A DNA stretch of 64,000 bases, from NCBI GenBank assembly GCA_943736015.1, contig OX031063.1, forward strand, positions 2,709,001 through 2,773,000, in the 5' to 3' direction. The notes under the pieces are model-generated. The model was not told the DNA's origin. It worked only from the letters and a program-made list of their open reading frames with translations, and ran no database searches. Position 1 is the first letter of the stretch. Each line of letters begins with the position of its first letter. The position numbers and the translations under genes were made by a program. This DNA comes from Tridacna crocea. Its lineage: Eukaryota > Mollusca > Bivalvia > Cardiida > Cardiidae. Positions 40,803 through 52,471 of this stretch are shown here, piece by piece.

Positions 40803-41026
40803 GCCTCATTACTACACAATCCCTACTTTTGACGCCCCTGAGAAAGCCTTTAGAAAACATTGTGGGAAAAGGAGAAAATGCTGGTAACCAGCATTTTCTC
40901 CTTTTCCCACAATGTTTTCTACCCTTCACAAAACAAACTTCAAATTTTCAGTCACTTTTATTTTGTCGTCTGCAAATGCTTTCAATTTGGACAAATCTAA
41001 AATTTTGTCGTTTGGTAATGGGTTAA
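40803..41026 (+). mobile_element. TTAA-A, full length
   Basis: Perfect central palindrome; left end TCATTACTACACAATCCC. Confidence 0.93.
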
Positions 41027-41128
41027 CTCTCATGAATGTGAGAAAAGTAGTCATTGACTTGGAAAGTAAGATGTGCCAGTATTGGTGAGAGAGAGCCAGA
41101 AAATGCATGTGTAAGTGGGCTGACCGCC
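41027..41128 (+). mobile_element. SINE 3' part (first family)
   Basis: GTGAGAAAAGTAGTCATTGA and GAGAGAGCCAGAAAATGCAT; cut by the following TTAA-C. Confidence 0.65.
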
Positions 41129-41340
41129 TTAACCCTTTGGCTGAATAGCATGACTTGCTGGCCTTTTGCAGACAGTGTAGATCAAGATCAGAGTGCACAG
41201 AACGTGCAGTCTGATCTTTAATCTACACTGTCTGATAAGGAGATATCATTCTCCAAAACATAACTTTGAAACAGTAATATTTGGATAATTAATATTGAAC
41301 TGAAAATTTAATTTTAGTTATAATGCAGGATAAGGGTTGA
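41129..41340 (+). mobile_element. TTAA-C, full length
   Basis: TTAACCCTTTGGCTGAATAG to GCAGGATAAGGGTTGA. Hairpin at 41,173-41,232: GACAGTGTAGATCAAGATCA / TGATCTTTAATCTACACTGT. Confidence 0.88.
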
Positions 41341-42030
41341 TATAATCTAAGCTGTTAAATCCAACCCAAAGTCATACAAACACATGCTACTTTTTTCCAA
41401 ATTGGACCAGGGGTTCAGAACAGAAAGAGGTGATAACTTTGGATCATGTGACCTTTGAACCTGTGACCTCGACCTTTGAGCCTGTGCTCTGAAAAACCTG
41501 CACTGCTGTCATCTCAAAGTGCAAACACATGTGAACTACTTTTAAAATCTGATATGGAGTTCAGACATACAGAGCAGATGCTGTAAAATGCCAAGGTACT
41601 TCCTGAATGAGTCATATCAGGTCAAAAAAAAGATAACTTGGACAAATTACTGGAAAAAATCTTATGTACACTCAAGTCCTTATTTTCAGTCCATAATTTC
41701 ATGAAATCAAAATCATTCTACTGTGAGGTTAGCACTGTAGGTCAAACTGTCCTTTTTCCCAGTATTTGACCATGTGACCGTATTTTCTGTCAAAGGTCAC
41801 GACTTTCCAAATCGTCAAAGACATTTCAAAGTCAACAGTGTGACAAAGTTTCATAAGCACTGGACAAAAATCCCGCTATGTTAATCATCAGTTCCCTATA
41901 GAAATTTTGCTAAGAAGGAGATTTAAACCAGTTATCCCCATGGGAATTACAATAAATGAACAAAAGGGCCAACTGAGCCTATGTACCTTTGATAACAGGA
42001 AACAAGTTATAGTCAAAGTCGCAGAAAAGT
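41341..42030. other. No gene seen
   Basis: Loosely repetitive phrases such as TGACCTTTGAACCTGTGACC; no protein-coding signal. Confidence 0.5.
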
Positions 42031-44187
42031 TAAACAAGAGGGCCATCATTGCCCTGGATCGCTCATCTGAGTCAACAGGCCATATTTTACTCCACATGCT
42101 TAATTCAATTTTTGACCAATTGTCAGTTCAATTGAGCTTAAAATGTGGCCTCTAGAGCGTCCACAAGGAATTTCTATAAGTTAACCTAGTGACCTAGTTT
42201 ATCGACCAATATAAAAAAATTTAGAACTAATAAAAAATTAATAGGTACAAACATTTTGAACAGTTTCCAAGTAATTAAGCAATAACTGTGGCCTCTAGAG
42301 TGTCGTCAAGGTATGTCTTCAATTTTACCTAGTGACCTAGTTTATAACCCCAGGTGACCCAATTTCAAACTCTTCCAGTCTTTCACCAAAACAACCATTC
42401 TGACAAATTTTTAAGTCAACTGGGAAAGAAATGTGGCCTCTAGAGTGTCCACAGGGTATTTCCTTTATTGACCTAGATTATGACCCCAAGTGACCGCATT
42501 TTGAACTCATCTTAGATTAAATCAAAACAAACATTTGACCAATTTTCAAGTCAATTAAGAAAAACATGTGGCCTCTCCAGTGCCCACAAGGTATTTCTTT
42601 GACCTAGTAACCTACTTTATGATCCCAGGTGACCCCAATCCAAACTCATCCGAGATTTCATCAAGACAAACATTCTGACTAAATTTAAGGTCATTTTATT
42701 AATAAATGTGGCCTCTAGAATGACCACAAGGTATTTCCTTAATTTGACCTAGTTACCTAGCTGATGACCCCAGATGACCCAATTTCAAACTCATCCAATA
42801 TTTTTTCAAGACAAACATTCTGACAAATTGTCAATTCAATTGAGCAAGATATGTGGTTTCGACAGTGCCCATGAGATATTTCTTTAATTTGACGTAGGGA
42901 CATAGAGAATGACCAAAGGTGACCCAATTTTGAAATCATCTCAGATTTCATCATGACAAACGTTCAGACAAATTGTCAAGTCAATTGACCAACAAATGTG
43001 GCTTCTAAAGTGCCCACGAGATATGATGGCCCCCAATCCAACCTCTCATCTGAATTTCATCAAGACAAATATTCTGATCAAATTTAAGGTCATTAATAAA
43101 TGAATGTAGTCTCTAGAGTGTCCACAAGGTATTCTTTCAATTTGACCTAGTGACCCAGCTAATGATCCCATGTCACCTAATTTCAAACTCGTACGATATT
43201 TCTTCAAGACACACAATCTGACAAGTCAATTAAGAAATGTTGCTTTAAGAGTGCCCTAGGGATACATGTTTTTCTTTGATCTAGTGGCCCAAACTATGAC
43301 CAAAGGTAATCCAATTTTGAAATCATCTTAGATTTCATACAGACAAATGTTCTGGCCATTTTTTTCTGTCAAATGACCGAAAAATGTAGCCTGTTAACTT
43401 ACAACGAGATATTTCTTTAATCTGACCTAGTTACCTAGTTTAAGACCCCAGTTGACCTGAATTCAGATTCGTGTGAGACTTTATCAGGACATATACTCCA
43501 ACCAGTTTTCGAGTCAATGGACTCACAAATATGTCCTCCTAAGTGCCTACAGGGTATTTCTTTATTTTGACCTATTGACCTAGTGTATAAACCCGGTAAC
43601 CCCAATTGAGCAGGAAATGTGGCTTCTAGAGTGCCCTAGAGATGTTTCAAAAATTGATCTACGGACCTAGATTTTGACAAAGGTAACCCAATTCTGAACT
43701 CATCTTAAATTTTATCTAGACAAACGGTCTGACTAATTGTCAAGTCAATTGACCAATAAATGTGGCCTCTAAAGTGCCAACGAGATATTTAGTTACCTAA
43801 TTTAAAATCCCAGTTCAAATACTCTAACCAATTCTAAAGGCATACTCTAACCAATTTTAAAGTCAATTGATCTGTAAATGTGGCCTCTTCAGTGCCCTAA
43901 GGTATTTTTTAAATTGACCTAGTGTATAACCAGGGTGATCCAAATCCACTCGTCTGAGATTTCATCAAGACAAACATTCTGACCATATTTAATGTCAATG
44001 AACAATACATGTGGTCTCTAGAGTGCCCAGAACGTATTTATTTAATTTGACCTAGTGACCTAGCTAAAGACCATAAGTGACCAGGTTTCAAACTCATCGA
44101 ATTTTTTTTAAGACAAACATTCTGACAAATTTTCAAGTCAATTGAGCAAGAAATGTGGCTTCTAGAGTGCCCTAGAAATATTTCTTT

Positions 44188-44414
44188 TACCTATTACAAC
44201 ACAATCCTTACTATTTACGACCTGTAGAAAGACAGCTTTAGAAAACATTGTGGGAAAAGGACAAAATGCTAGTAACCAGCATTTTCTCCTTTTCCCACGA
44301 TCTTTTCTACCCTTCACAAGACAAATTTCAAATTTTCAGTCAATTATATTTTGTCGTCTGCAACTGCTTTCGATTTGGACAAACCTAAAATTTTGTTGTT
44401 TGGAAATGAGTTAA
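44188..44414 (+). mobile_element. TTAA-A copy inserted in the satellite
   Basis: Diverged full-length copy. It splits the monomer phrase TTTCTTTAATTTGATCTAG at its TTAA; the left end now reads TTTACC. Confidence 0.88.
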
Positions 44415-47311
44415 TTTGATCTAGTGACCTAGATTATGACCCAAGGTAATCGAATTTTGAAATCATCTTAGATTGTATCAAGCCAAAACCTTAACCACTT
44501 TTCGATTCAATTGACAAAACATGATTGTAGCCTCTATAGTGCCCGCGAGAAACTTCTTTTGACCTAGTGACCTACTTTTAGTACCTAGTTGACCTAAATT
44601 CAGATTTTAATGTGAGATTTTATCAAGACAAATAGGATATCCAGTTTTCAAGTATATTGACCAATAAATGTGGCCTCTACAGTGTCCCAAAATATTTCTT
44701 GAATCTCTAGTGACCTAGTGTATAAGCCCAGGTGACACCGATTCAAACTCATCCGAGACTTCACCAAGGCAAATATTCTGACCGAATTAAAGGTCATTTG
44801 AGCAATGAATGTGGTCTATAGAGTGCCCATAAGGTATTTCTTTAGTTTAACCTAGTGACCTAGCTAATGACCCCAGGTGACCCGATTTCAAACCCATCCA
44901 ATTATTCTTCAAGACTGACATTGACAAATTTCCAAGTCATTTGAGCAATAAATGTGGCTTCTAGAGTGCCCTAGAGATATTTCTTGAATTTGACTCGGTG
45001 ACATTATGACCCTAGGTGATCCAATTTTGAACTTATCTTATCAAGACAAACGTATTGACAAATTTTCTAGTCATTTGACCGATAAATGTGACCTCTATAT
45101 TTCCCATGATGAAATATTTCTTTAATTTGAATAAGTGACGTAGTTTAAGACCCCAGTTGACTTATTAAATTCATATTCGTGTGAGATTTTATCAAGACAA
45201 ATACTCTTATAAATTTTCAAGCCTATAAATGTGACCTCTTCAATTGCCCCAAGGTTTTTTTTTTTTTTCGATTTGACCTAGTAATCTAGTGTATGAACCA
45301 AGGTGACCGCAATCCAAACTCATCCGAAATTTCATCAAGACAAACATTCTGACCAAATTTAAAGCCATTGAGCAATTGATGTGGTCTTGATTGCCCACAA
45401 CGTATTTCTTCAATTTGACCAAGTAACCTAGCTAATGACACCAGGTGACCCAATTTCAAACTCATCCAATATTTCTTCAGTATTCTGACAAATTTTCATG
45501 ATAATTGAGCAAGAAATGTGGCTTCTAGAGTGCCCTAGAAATGTTTCTTGAATTTGATCTAGTGACCTTGATTATGATCCAAGGTAAGCTAATTTTAAAC
45601 TCATCTTAGATTTTATCAAGACAGACGTTCTGACTACTTTTCAAATCAACTGACCAATAAATGTGGCCTCTGTAGTGAACATAAGATATTTCTTTAATTT
45701 AACTTAGAGATCTAGTTGAAGACCCCAGTTGACCCAAACTCAGATTCGGGTGAGATTTTATTAGGACAAAATTTCTAACTAATGTTCAAGTCAAATGACC
45801 TATAAATGTGGCCTCATCAGTGCCCCAAGGTTTTTAATTGGAACTAGAGTATGAACCAAGGTGACCCCAATCCAAACCCATCCGAGATTTCACCAAGGCA
45901 ACATTCTGACCAAATTTAAGATCATTGAGCAATGTTGTCTCTAGAGTGCCTACAAGGTATTTCTTCAAGTTGACCTAGTAACCTAGCTAATGACCCCAGG
46001 TGACCCAATTTCAAACTCATCCGATATTTCTTCAATACTAACATTCTGACAAATTTTCAAGTCAATTGAACAAGAAATGTGGCTTATGGAATGCCCTAGA
46101 ACTATTTCATGAATTTGATCTAGTGACCTTGATGATGACCCAAGGTGATCCAATCCTATTTTATAATTTATAAAGACAGACGTTCTGACCAATTTTCAAG
46201 TCAAATGACCAATAAATGTGTCCTCTATAGTGAACATAAGATATTTCTTTAATTTGACTTAGTTTAAGACCCCAGTTGACCCAAATTCAAAGTCGTGTGA
46301 GATTTTTATCAAGAAAAAACTGTAATTAATTTTTAAGTCAATTGACCAATATATGAAGCTTCTAGAGTTACCAGAATGTATTTCTTTTAATTGACCTTGT
46401 GTATGAATCAAGGTGACCCCACTCCAAACTCATTCGAGATTTCATAAGACAAACATTCTGACCAAACTTAGGGTCATTTGATAAATAAATGTGGTCCCTA
46501 GAGTGCTTATAACGAATTTGACCCAGTGACCTAGCTAATGACACCAAATGACCCATTTTCAGACTCATCCAATATTTTTTGAAAACAAACATTCTAACAA
46601 ATTTTCAGGTCAATTGAGCAAGAAGTGTGTCCTCCAGAGGGCCCTAGAAATATTTCTTTAATTTGACCTGGTGACCTAGATTATGACCCAAGAGGACCCA
46701 ATTTTGAACCCATCTCAGATTTTATCAAGAAAAGCGTTCTGACCAATTATCAAGTCAATTGACCAATAAATGTGGCCTTTAGAGTGCCCATTAGATAGTT
46801 CTTTAATTTGACCTCGAAACGTAGTTTAAGACCCCAATTGACCCTAATTCAGAGTTGTATGAGATACTCTGATCAATTTTCAAGTCAATTGTCCTACAAA
46901 TGTGACCTCTCCAATTGCCTCAGGGTATTTCTTTAATTTGACTTAGTGATTTAGTGTATGAACCCAGGTGATTCCAATCCAACCTCATCCGAAATGTCAT
47001 CAAAACAAATATTCTGACCAAATTCAAGGTCATTCGATCAATAAATGTGGTCTCTAGAGTGCCAACAACGTATCTCTTTAATATGACCTAGTTTATGACC
47101 CCAGGTGACCCAATTTCAAACTCGTCTGATATTTTGTCAAGACAAGCATTCTGACAAATTTTCAAGTCAATTGAGCAAGAAATATGGCTTCTAGAGTACC
47201 CTAAAATTATTTCTTTAATTTGATATAGTGACCTAGATTATGACCCAAGGTAATTTAATGTTAAATTCATCTTAGATTTCATCAAGACAAACGCTCTGAC
47301 TAATTTTCAAG

Positions 47312-47576
47312 CCCGCCCGGGTGGCTCAGTGGTGAGCCTGTCAGACTCATAACCTGGTGGTTGTGAGTTCGATACCTGGTTGAGGCGAACTTTCTTTCCG
47401 GCGTATTTTCGCCTCTCACCTCTGCTGAAGCATGTGAGAAAAGTAGTCGGTGGCTTTGGAAAGAAAGTAGTGTTAGTACCGGTATGAGAAAGCCAGGAAA
47501 CACATGTGCATCACCGACTGCCATGATATGACCTTAGCTGTTAAAGTGGCTTAAACCCCAATACATCCAACCAACA
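47312..47576 (+). mobile_element. tRNA-derived SINE with target duplication
   Basis: Starts CCCGCCCGGGTGGCTCAGTG (A box TGGCTCAGTGG), with B-box-like GAGTTCGATACC, then a central block around GTCGGTGGCTTTGGAAAGAA, and ends CCCCAATACATCCAACC. It is flanked by a 13-bp direct repeat ACTAATTTTCAAG (47,299-47,311 and 47,577-47,589) cut out of a satellite monomer. Confidence 0.9.
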
Positions 47577-48572
47577 ACTAATTTTCAAGTCAAGTGACAA
47601 TAAAATGTGGCCTCTGAAGTGCCCACATGAATTTTTCTTTTAATTTGACCTAGTTACCTAGTTGATGACTTTAGTTGACCCAAACATTCTGTCCAAATTT
47701 AAGGTCATTGAGCAATAAATGTGGTCTCGAGTTTCCCCCAAGGTATTTTTTTTTATTTGACCTAGTCACGTAGCTACCGATTCCAGGTGACCCAATTTCA
47801 AAATATTTCTTAAAGATAAACATTCTGACAAATTTTCAAGTCAATTGAGCAAAGAAATGTGGCCTCTAGAATGCCCTAGAGGTATTTCTTAAATTTGATC
47901 TAGTGACAAAGATTATGACCCAAGGTAACCCAGTTTTAAACTCATCTAAGGTTTCATCAAGAAAAAACGTTCTGACCAATTTTCAAATCAATTGGCCAAA
48001 AACTGTTGCCTTTAAAGTGCCAATGAGATATTTCTTTAATTTGACCTGGGTTCCTAGTTTAAGACCCCAGTTGACCTGAATTCATATTCGTGTAAGATTT
48101 TATCAAGACAATTACCCTAACCAATTTTCAAGTCAATTGACCTATAAATGTGGTCTCTATAGTGCCCATAAAGTATTTCTTTAATTTGACGTTGTGTATG
48201 TACTAAGGTGGCCCCAATCCGAGATTTCAGCAAGACAAACATGCTAACCAAATTTAAGGTCATTTGATCAATAAATGTGGTCTCTTGAGTGCCCACAAGG
48301 TAGTTCTTTAATTTGACCTAGTGACCTAGCTAATGACCCAAGTGACCCAATTTCAAATTCATCCAATATTTCTTCAAAACAAACATTCTGACATTTTCAA
48401 GCCAATAGACCATTCAACGTGGCTTCTAGAGAGTCCTAGGGATATTTCTTCAATTTGACCTAGTGACCTGGATTATGACCTGAGGTGACCCAATTTTGAA
48501 ATCATCTTAGATTTCATCAAGCCAAAACCTTGACCAATTTTTAAATCAATTGACAAAACTTGTGGCCTCTTG

Positions 48573-48822
48573 CTTGTTTCTTGTATTGGGGTTTAATGCC
48601 ACTTTAACAGCTAAGGTCAGTAACGCACATGTGTGTCCTGGCTTTCTCACATCGGTACTTACACTACTTTCTTTCCGAAGCCACCGACAACTTTTCACAC
48701 ATGCTTCAGCATAGGTGAGAGGCAAAAATACGCCATAAAGAAAGTTCGCCTCAACCAGGTATCGACTCACAACCTTCAGGTCGTGAGTCCGACAGGCTCA
48801 CCACTGAGCCACCCGGGCAGCC
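48573..48822 (-). mobile_element. tRNA-derived SINE, same family, reverse orientation
   Basis: Reverse-oriented copy of the SINE at 47.3 kb, ending GAGCCACCCGGGC at its tRNA-like end. It interrupts a satellite monomer; the flanking GTGGCCTCT and TTTGGCCTGT look like a diverged target duplication. Confidence 0.85.
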
Positions 48823-49694
48823 ATTTGGCCTGTAGAGGGCCATAGAAATTTCTTTAATTTGACCTAGTGACCTAGTTAAAGACCTAAATTGCCCAAATTC
48901 AGATTCGTGTGAGATTTTACCAAGACAAATACTCTAACCATTTTTCAAGGCATACCCTTACCAATTTCAAAGTCAATTGACCAATAAATGTGGCCTCTAC
49001 AGTGCCCCATTTTATTTCTTTGATTTGACCCAGTGACCTAGTGTATGTACCAAGGTAGCCCCAATCCAAACTCATCCGAAATTTCCGCAAGACAAATTTG
49101 CTGACCAAATTTATGGTCATTTGAACAATAAATGTGGTCTCTAGAGTGCCCAGAAAGGTATTTCTTTAATTTGACCTAGTGACCTAGCTAATGACCTCCG
49201 GTAACCCAATTTCATATTCATCCAATATTTCAAGACAAACATTCTGACAAATTTTCAAGTCAAATGAAACATGGCTTCTAGAGAGCTCTAGAGATATTTC
49301 CTTAATTTGACCTAGTGACCTAGATTATCACCCAAGGTGACCCAATTTTGAAATTATCTAAGATTTCATCAGGCCAAAACCTTGACCAATTTTCAAATCA
49401 ATTGACACAACATGTGGCCTCTAGAGTGCCAACGGAAATTTCTTTAATTTGACCCAGTGACCTAGTTAAAGACCCCAATTGCCCAAATTCAGATTTGTGT
49501 GAGATTTTATAAAACCTATACTTCATCCAATTTTAAAGGCATACTCTAACAAATCTCGAGGTCAAATGACCTATAAATGTGGCCTTTTCAGAGGTCCAAT
49601 GTATTTTCTAAATTGACCTAGTGTATAACCAAGGTGACCCCTAACACCTCATCTTAGATTTCATCAAGACAAACATTCTGACCAAATTTAAAGA

Positions 49695-50325
49695 GGCCCT
49701 AATACTCCTTTTCAACCAGTTTTAACTCATTTTGTGTTTATTTTATCAAAATATAGTCATTTTTATATATTCATGCCAAATATTGCGCCTGGCGGTTGCA
49801 AGATTGCTTAGATTATGGTCGATAGAAAATGCATTTCGCTGAGTTGCGGCCTTCAATGTAAACAGACTCGTCGTTTCCGGTTTGTGAATCGAAGATTTTC
49901 GATAACCCTTATACACTCGGGTAGATTCCTATGATTATCATGCATTCTGTCACGTGACTATACTAGTTTGACCTTGGCCCTGCATCTGATGTGGTAAATA
50001 AAGGAAAGTAGATGCTTCTTTTGTTGCAGCCTCGATTTTCAGATGGAGGTCTCGGCCTATATATGCAAATTACATTGTGTTGAACTCTCGGCGGAAACCA
50101 ACGATAAATTTCTGTGTCGCATCGCCTTTGTTTACATCTTCGATCGTCAGCCAGTTTTCTTCTGACCAATGTTCGGTTTCTAATACGTATTTCCCTGTTT
50201 CTTTTTTTCAAATGCACCACATGTCAGTAATTTATCCATGTTTACACAAAGGATTGATTTCTGTACCATTCTAAATTGTTTGAAATTTAACAGCGTTTTT
50301 GCTCACTGGCTGTAGACGGGCATCT
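49695..50325 (+). mobile_element. Unknown 630-bp insertion in the satellite
   Basis: Unrelated to the satellite on either side. Begins AGAGGCCCTAATAC and ends GTAGACGGGCATC, giving short imperfect inverted ends (GAGGCCC / GATGCCC). It is flanked by TTTAA on both sides, consistent with a 5-bp target duplication in the ATTTAAGGTC part of a monomer. It is less AT-rich than its surroundings in places (CCGGTTTGTGAATCG, CACGTGAC). No convincing gene. Confidence 0.55.
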
Positions 50326-52243
50326 TTAATGTAATTGAACAATAAATGTTGTCTCTAGAGTGAAAGCACGGTTTTTCTTTGACCTGTGGACCTAGCTAGA
50401 GACCCCAGGTGACCCAATTTCAAAGTTATCGGATATTTCTTCATGTCATATTCCAACAAATTTTTAATGCAATTCAGCAATAAATATGGCTTCTAGAGTG
50501 CCCTTGAGATATTTCTTTACTTTGACATGGTGACCTAGATTATGACCCAAAGTTTCCAATTTTGAAAACATCTTAGATTTCATCAAGAAAAATCGTTCTG
50601 ACCAATTTTGAAGTGAATTGACCAATAAATGTGGCCTCTAAAATGCAAACGAGATATTTCTTGAATTTGACCTGGTGACCTAGTTCAAGACACCAGTTGA
50701 CCCAATTCAGGATAGTGTGAAATTTTACCAAAACAAATACTCTAATTTTCTAGTCAACTGACCTTTAAATGTGGCCTCTTCAGTGCCCCAAAGTATTTCT
50801 TTAATTTGACCTAGTGACCTAGTGTATGTACCAAGGTGACCAAAAACCAAACTCACCTGAAATTTTCATCGAGACGAACATTCTGACCAAGCTTAAGGTC
50901 ATTAGACTATAAATATGGTCTCTAGAAGGCCAATTAGGTATTTCTTTAATTTGACCTAGTACCCTAGTAAATGACCCCTGGTGACCCAATTTCAAATTTA
51001 TCCAATATTTCTTCAAGACAAACATTCTGAAAAATTTTCAAGTCAACTAAGAAATGTGGCTTCTAGAGAGCTCTAGAGATATTTCTTCAATTTGACCTAG
51101 TGACCTAGATTATCACCCAAGGTGACCCATTTTTTGAAATCATCTTAGATTTCATCAAGCCAGAACCTTGATCAATTTTCACATCAATTGACAAAACATA
51201 TGGCCTCTAGAGTGCCAACAGGAAATATCTTTAATTTGGCCTAGTGACCTAGTAAAAGACCCAAATTGCCCAAATTCAGATTTGTGCGAGATTTTATCAC
51301 TCCATCCAATCTAAAAGGCATATTCTAACACATTTCAAGGTCAATTGACCTACAAATAAGGCCTCTTTAGTGCTCCAAGGTATTTTTTAAATTGACCTTG
51401 TGACCGAATGTATAACCAAGGTGACCCCTAACCAATCATCTTAGATTTCATCAAGACAAACATTCTGACCAATTTTAATGTATTTGAGCAATAAATGTGG
51501 TCTCTAAGAGTGAAAGCAAGGTTTTTCTTTAATTTGACCTGGGGACCTAGCTAGAGACCCCAGGTGACCCAATTTCAAACTTATCGGATATTTCTTCATG
51601 TCACACATTCTAACAAATTATCAATGCAATAGAGAAATAAAAGTGGCTTCTAGAGTTACTACTCTTAACCAATTTTCAAATCAACTGACCTATAAATGCG
51701 GCCTCTACAGTGCCCCATGGTATTTCTTTAATTTGACCTATTGACCCAATGTATAAACCCAGGTAACCCCAATCCAAACTCATCCGAGATTTCCCCAAGA
51801 CCAACATTCTGACCAAATTTAAAGTCATTGAAATAAATAAGGTCTCTAGAGTGCCCACAAAGTATTTCTTTAATTTGACCTGGTGACCTAGCTAATCAAC
51901 CCAGGTTACCCAATTTCAATATCATCCAATATTTATTTAAGACAAGCAGTCTGACAAATTTTCAAGTCAATTGGCTAAGAAGCGTGGTTTATAGAGTGTC
52001 CTAGAGATATTTAATTTGACCTAGTGACCTCGATTATGACCCATTGTGACCTAATTTTGAAATCATCTTAGATTTCATCGAGCAAAAACCTTGACCAAAT
52101 TTCAAATCAGTTGACAAAACATGTGGCCTCTAGAGTGCCCACGAGATATTTCTTTAATCTGACCTACTTACCTAGTTTGAGACCCAAATTGACCTTAATT
52201 TAGATTCGTTTGAGATTTTATCAAGACAAAAACTCTAACAAAT

Positions 52244-52471
52244 TTTACCCTTTATCCCATAAGGCATTTCTATGGTATCTGTAATTGATCCTAAATAACA
52301 GCAAGGATGAAGCAATTTCTTGTATGTATATGACACCTTTTGATAGCATAGAAAACATTGTGACAAAGGTGAAATTGCTTGTCACGGTCAATTTCACGTT
52401 TTGCCACAATGTTTTCCAAAGACTCCTACAAGCAATGCGTAGAAATGAGTATCTATGGAGTAAAGGGTTAA
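52244..52471 (+). mobile_element. TTAA-B copy inserted in the satellite
   Basis: Full-length TTAA-B (centre GAAATTGCTTGTCACGGTCA, ends CCCTTTATCCC and GGAGTAAAGGGTTAA). The satellite resumes immediately with GTCAATTGACC. Confidence 0.88.

Noticed and set aside
5475-41026. Many small open frames encoding [20 protein letters not shown] or [18 protein letters not shown]
   Set aside because: They are all translations of the TTAA-A palindrome in different frames; their similarity is from the repeat, not from a gene family.
47312-47400. tRNA gene
   Set aside because: A and B boxes are present but the cloverleaf is poor, and the sequence continues into a SINE body with a target duplication.
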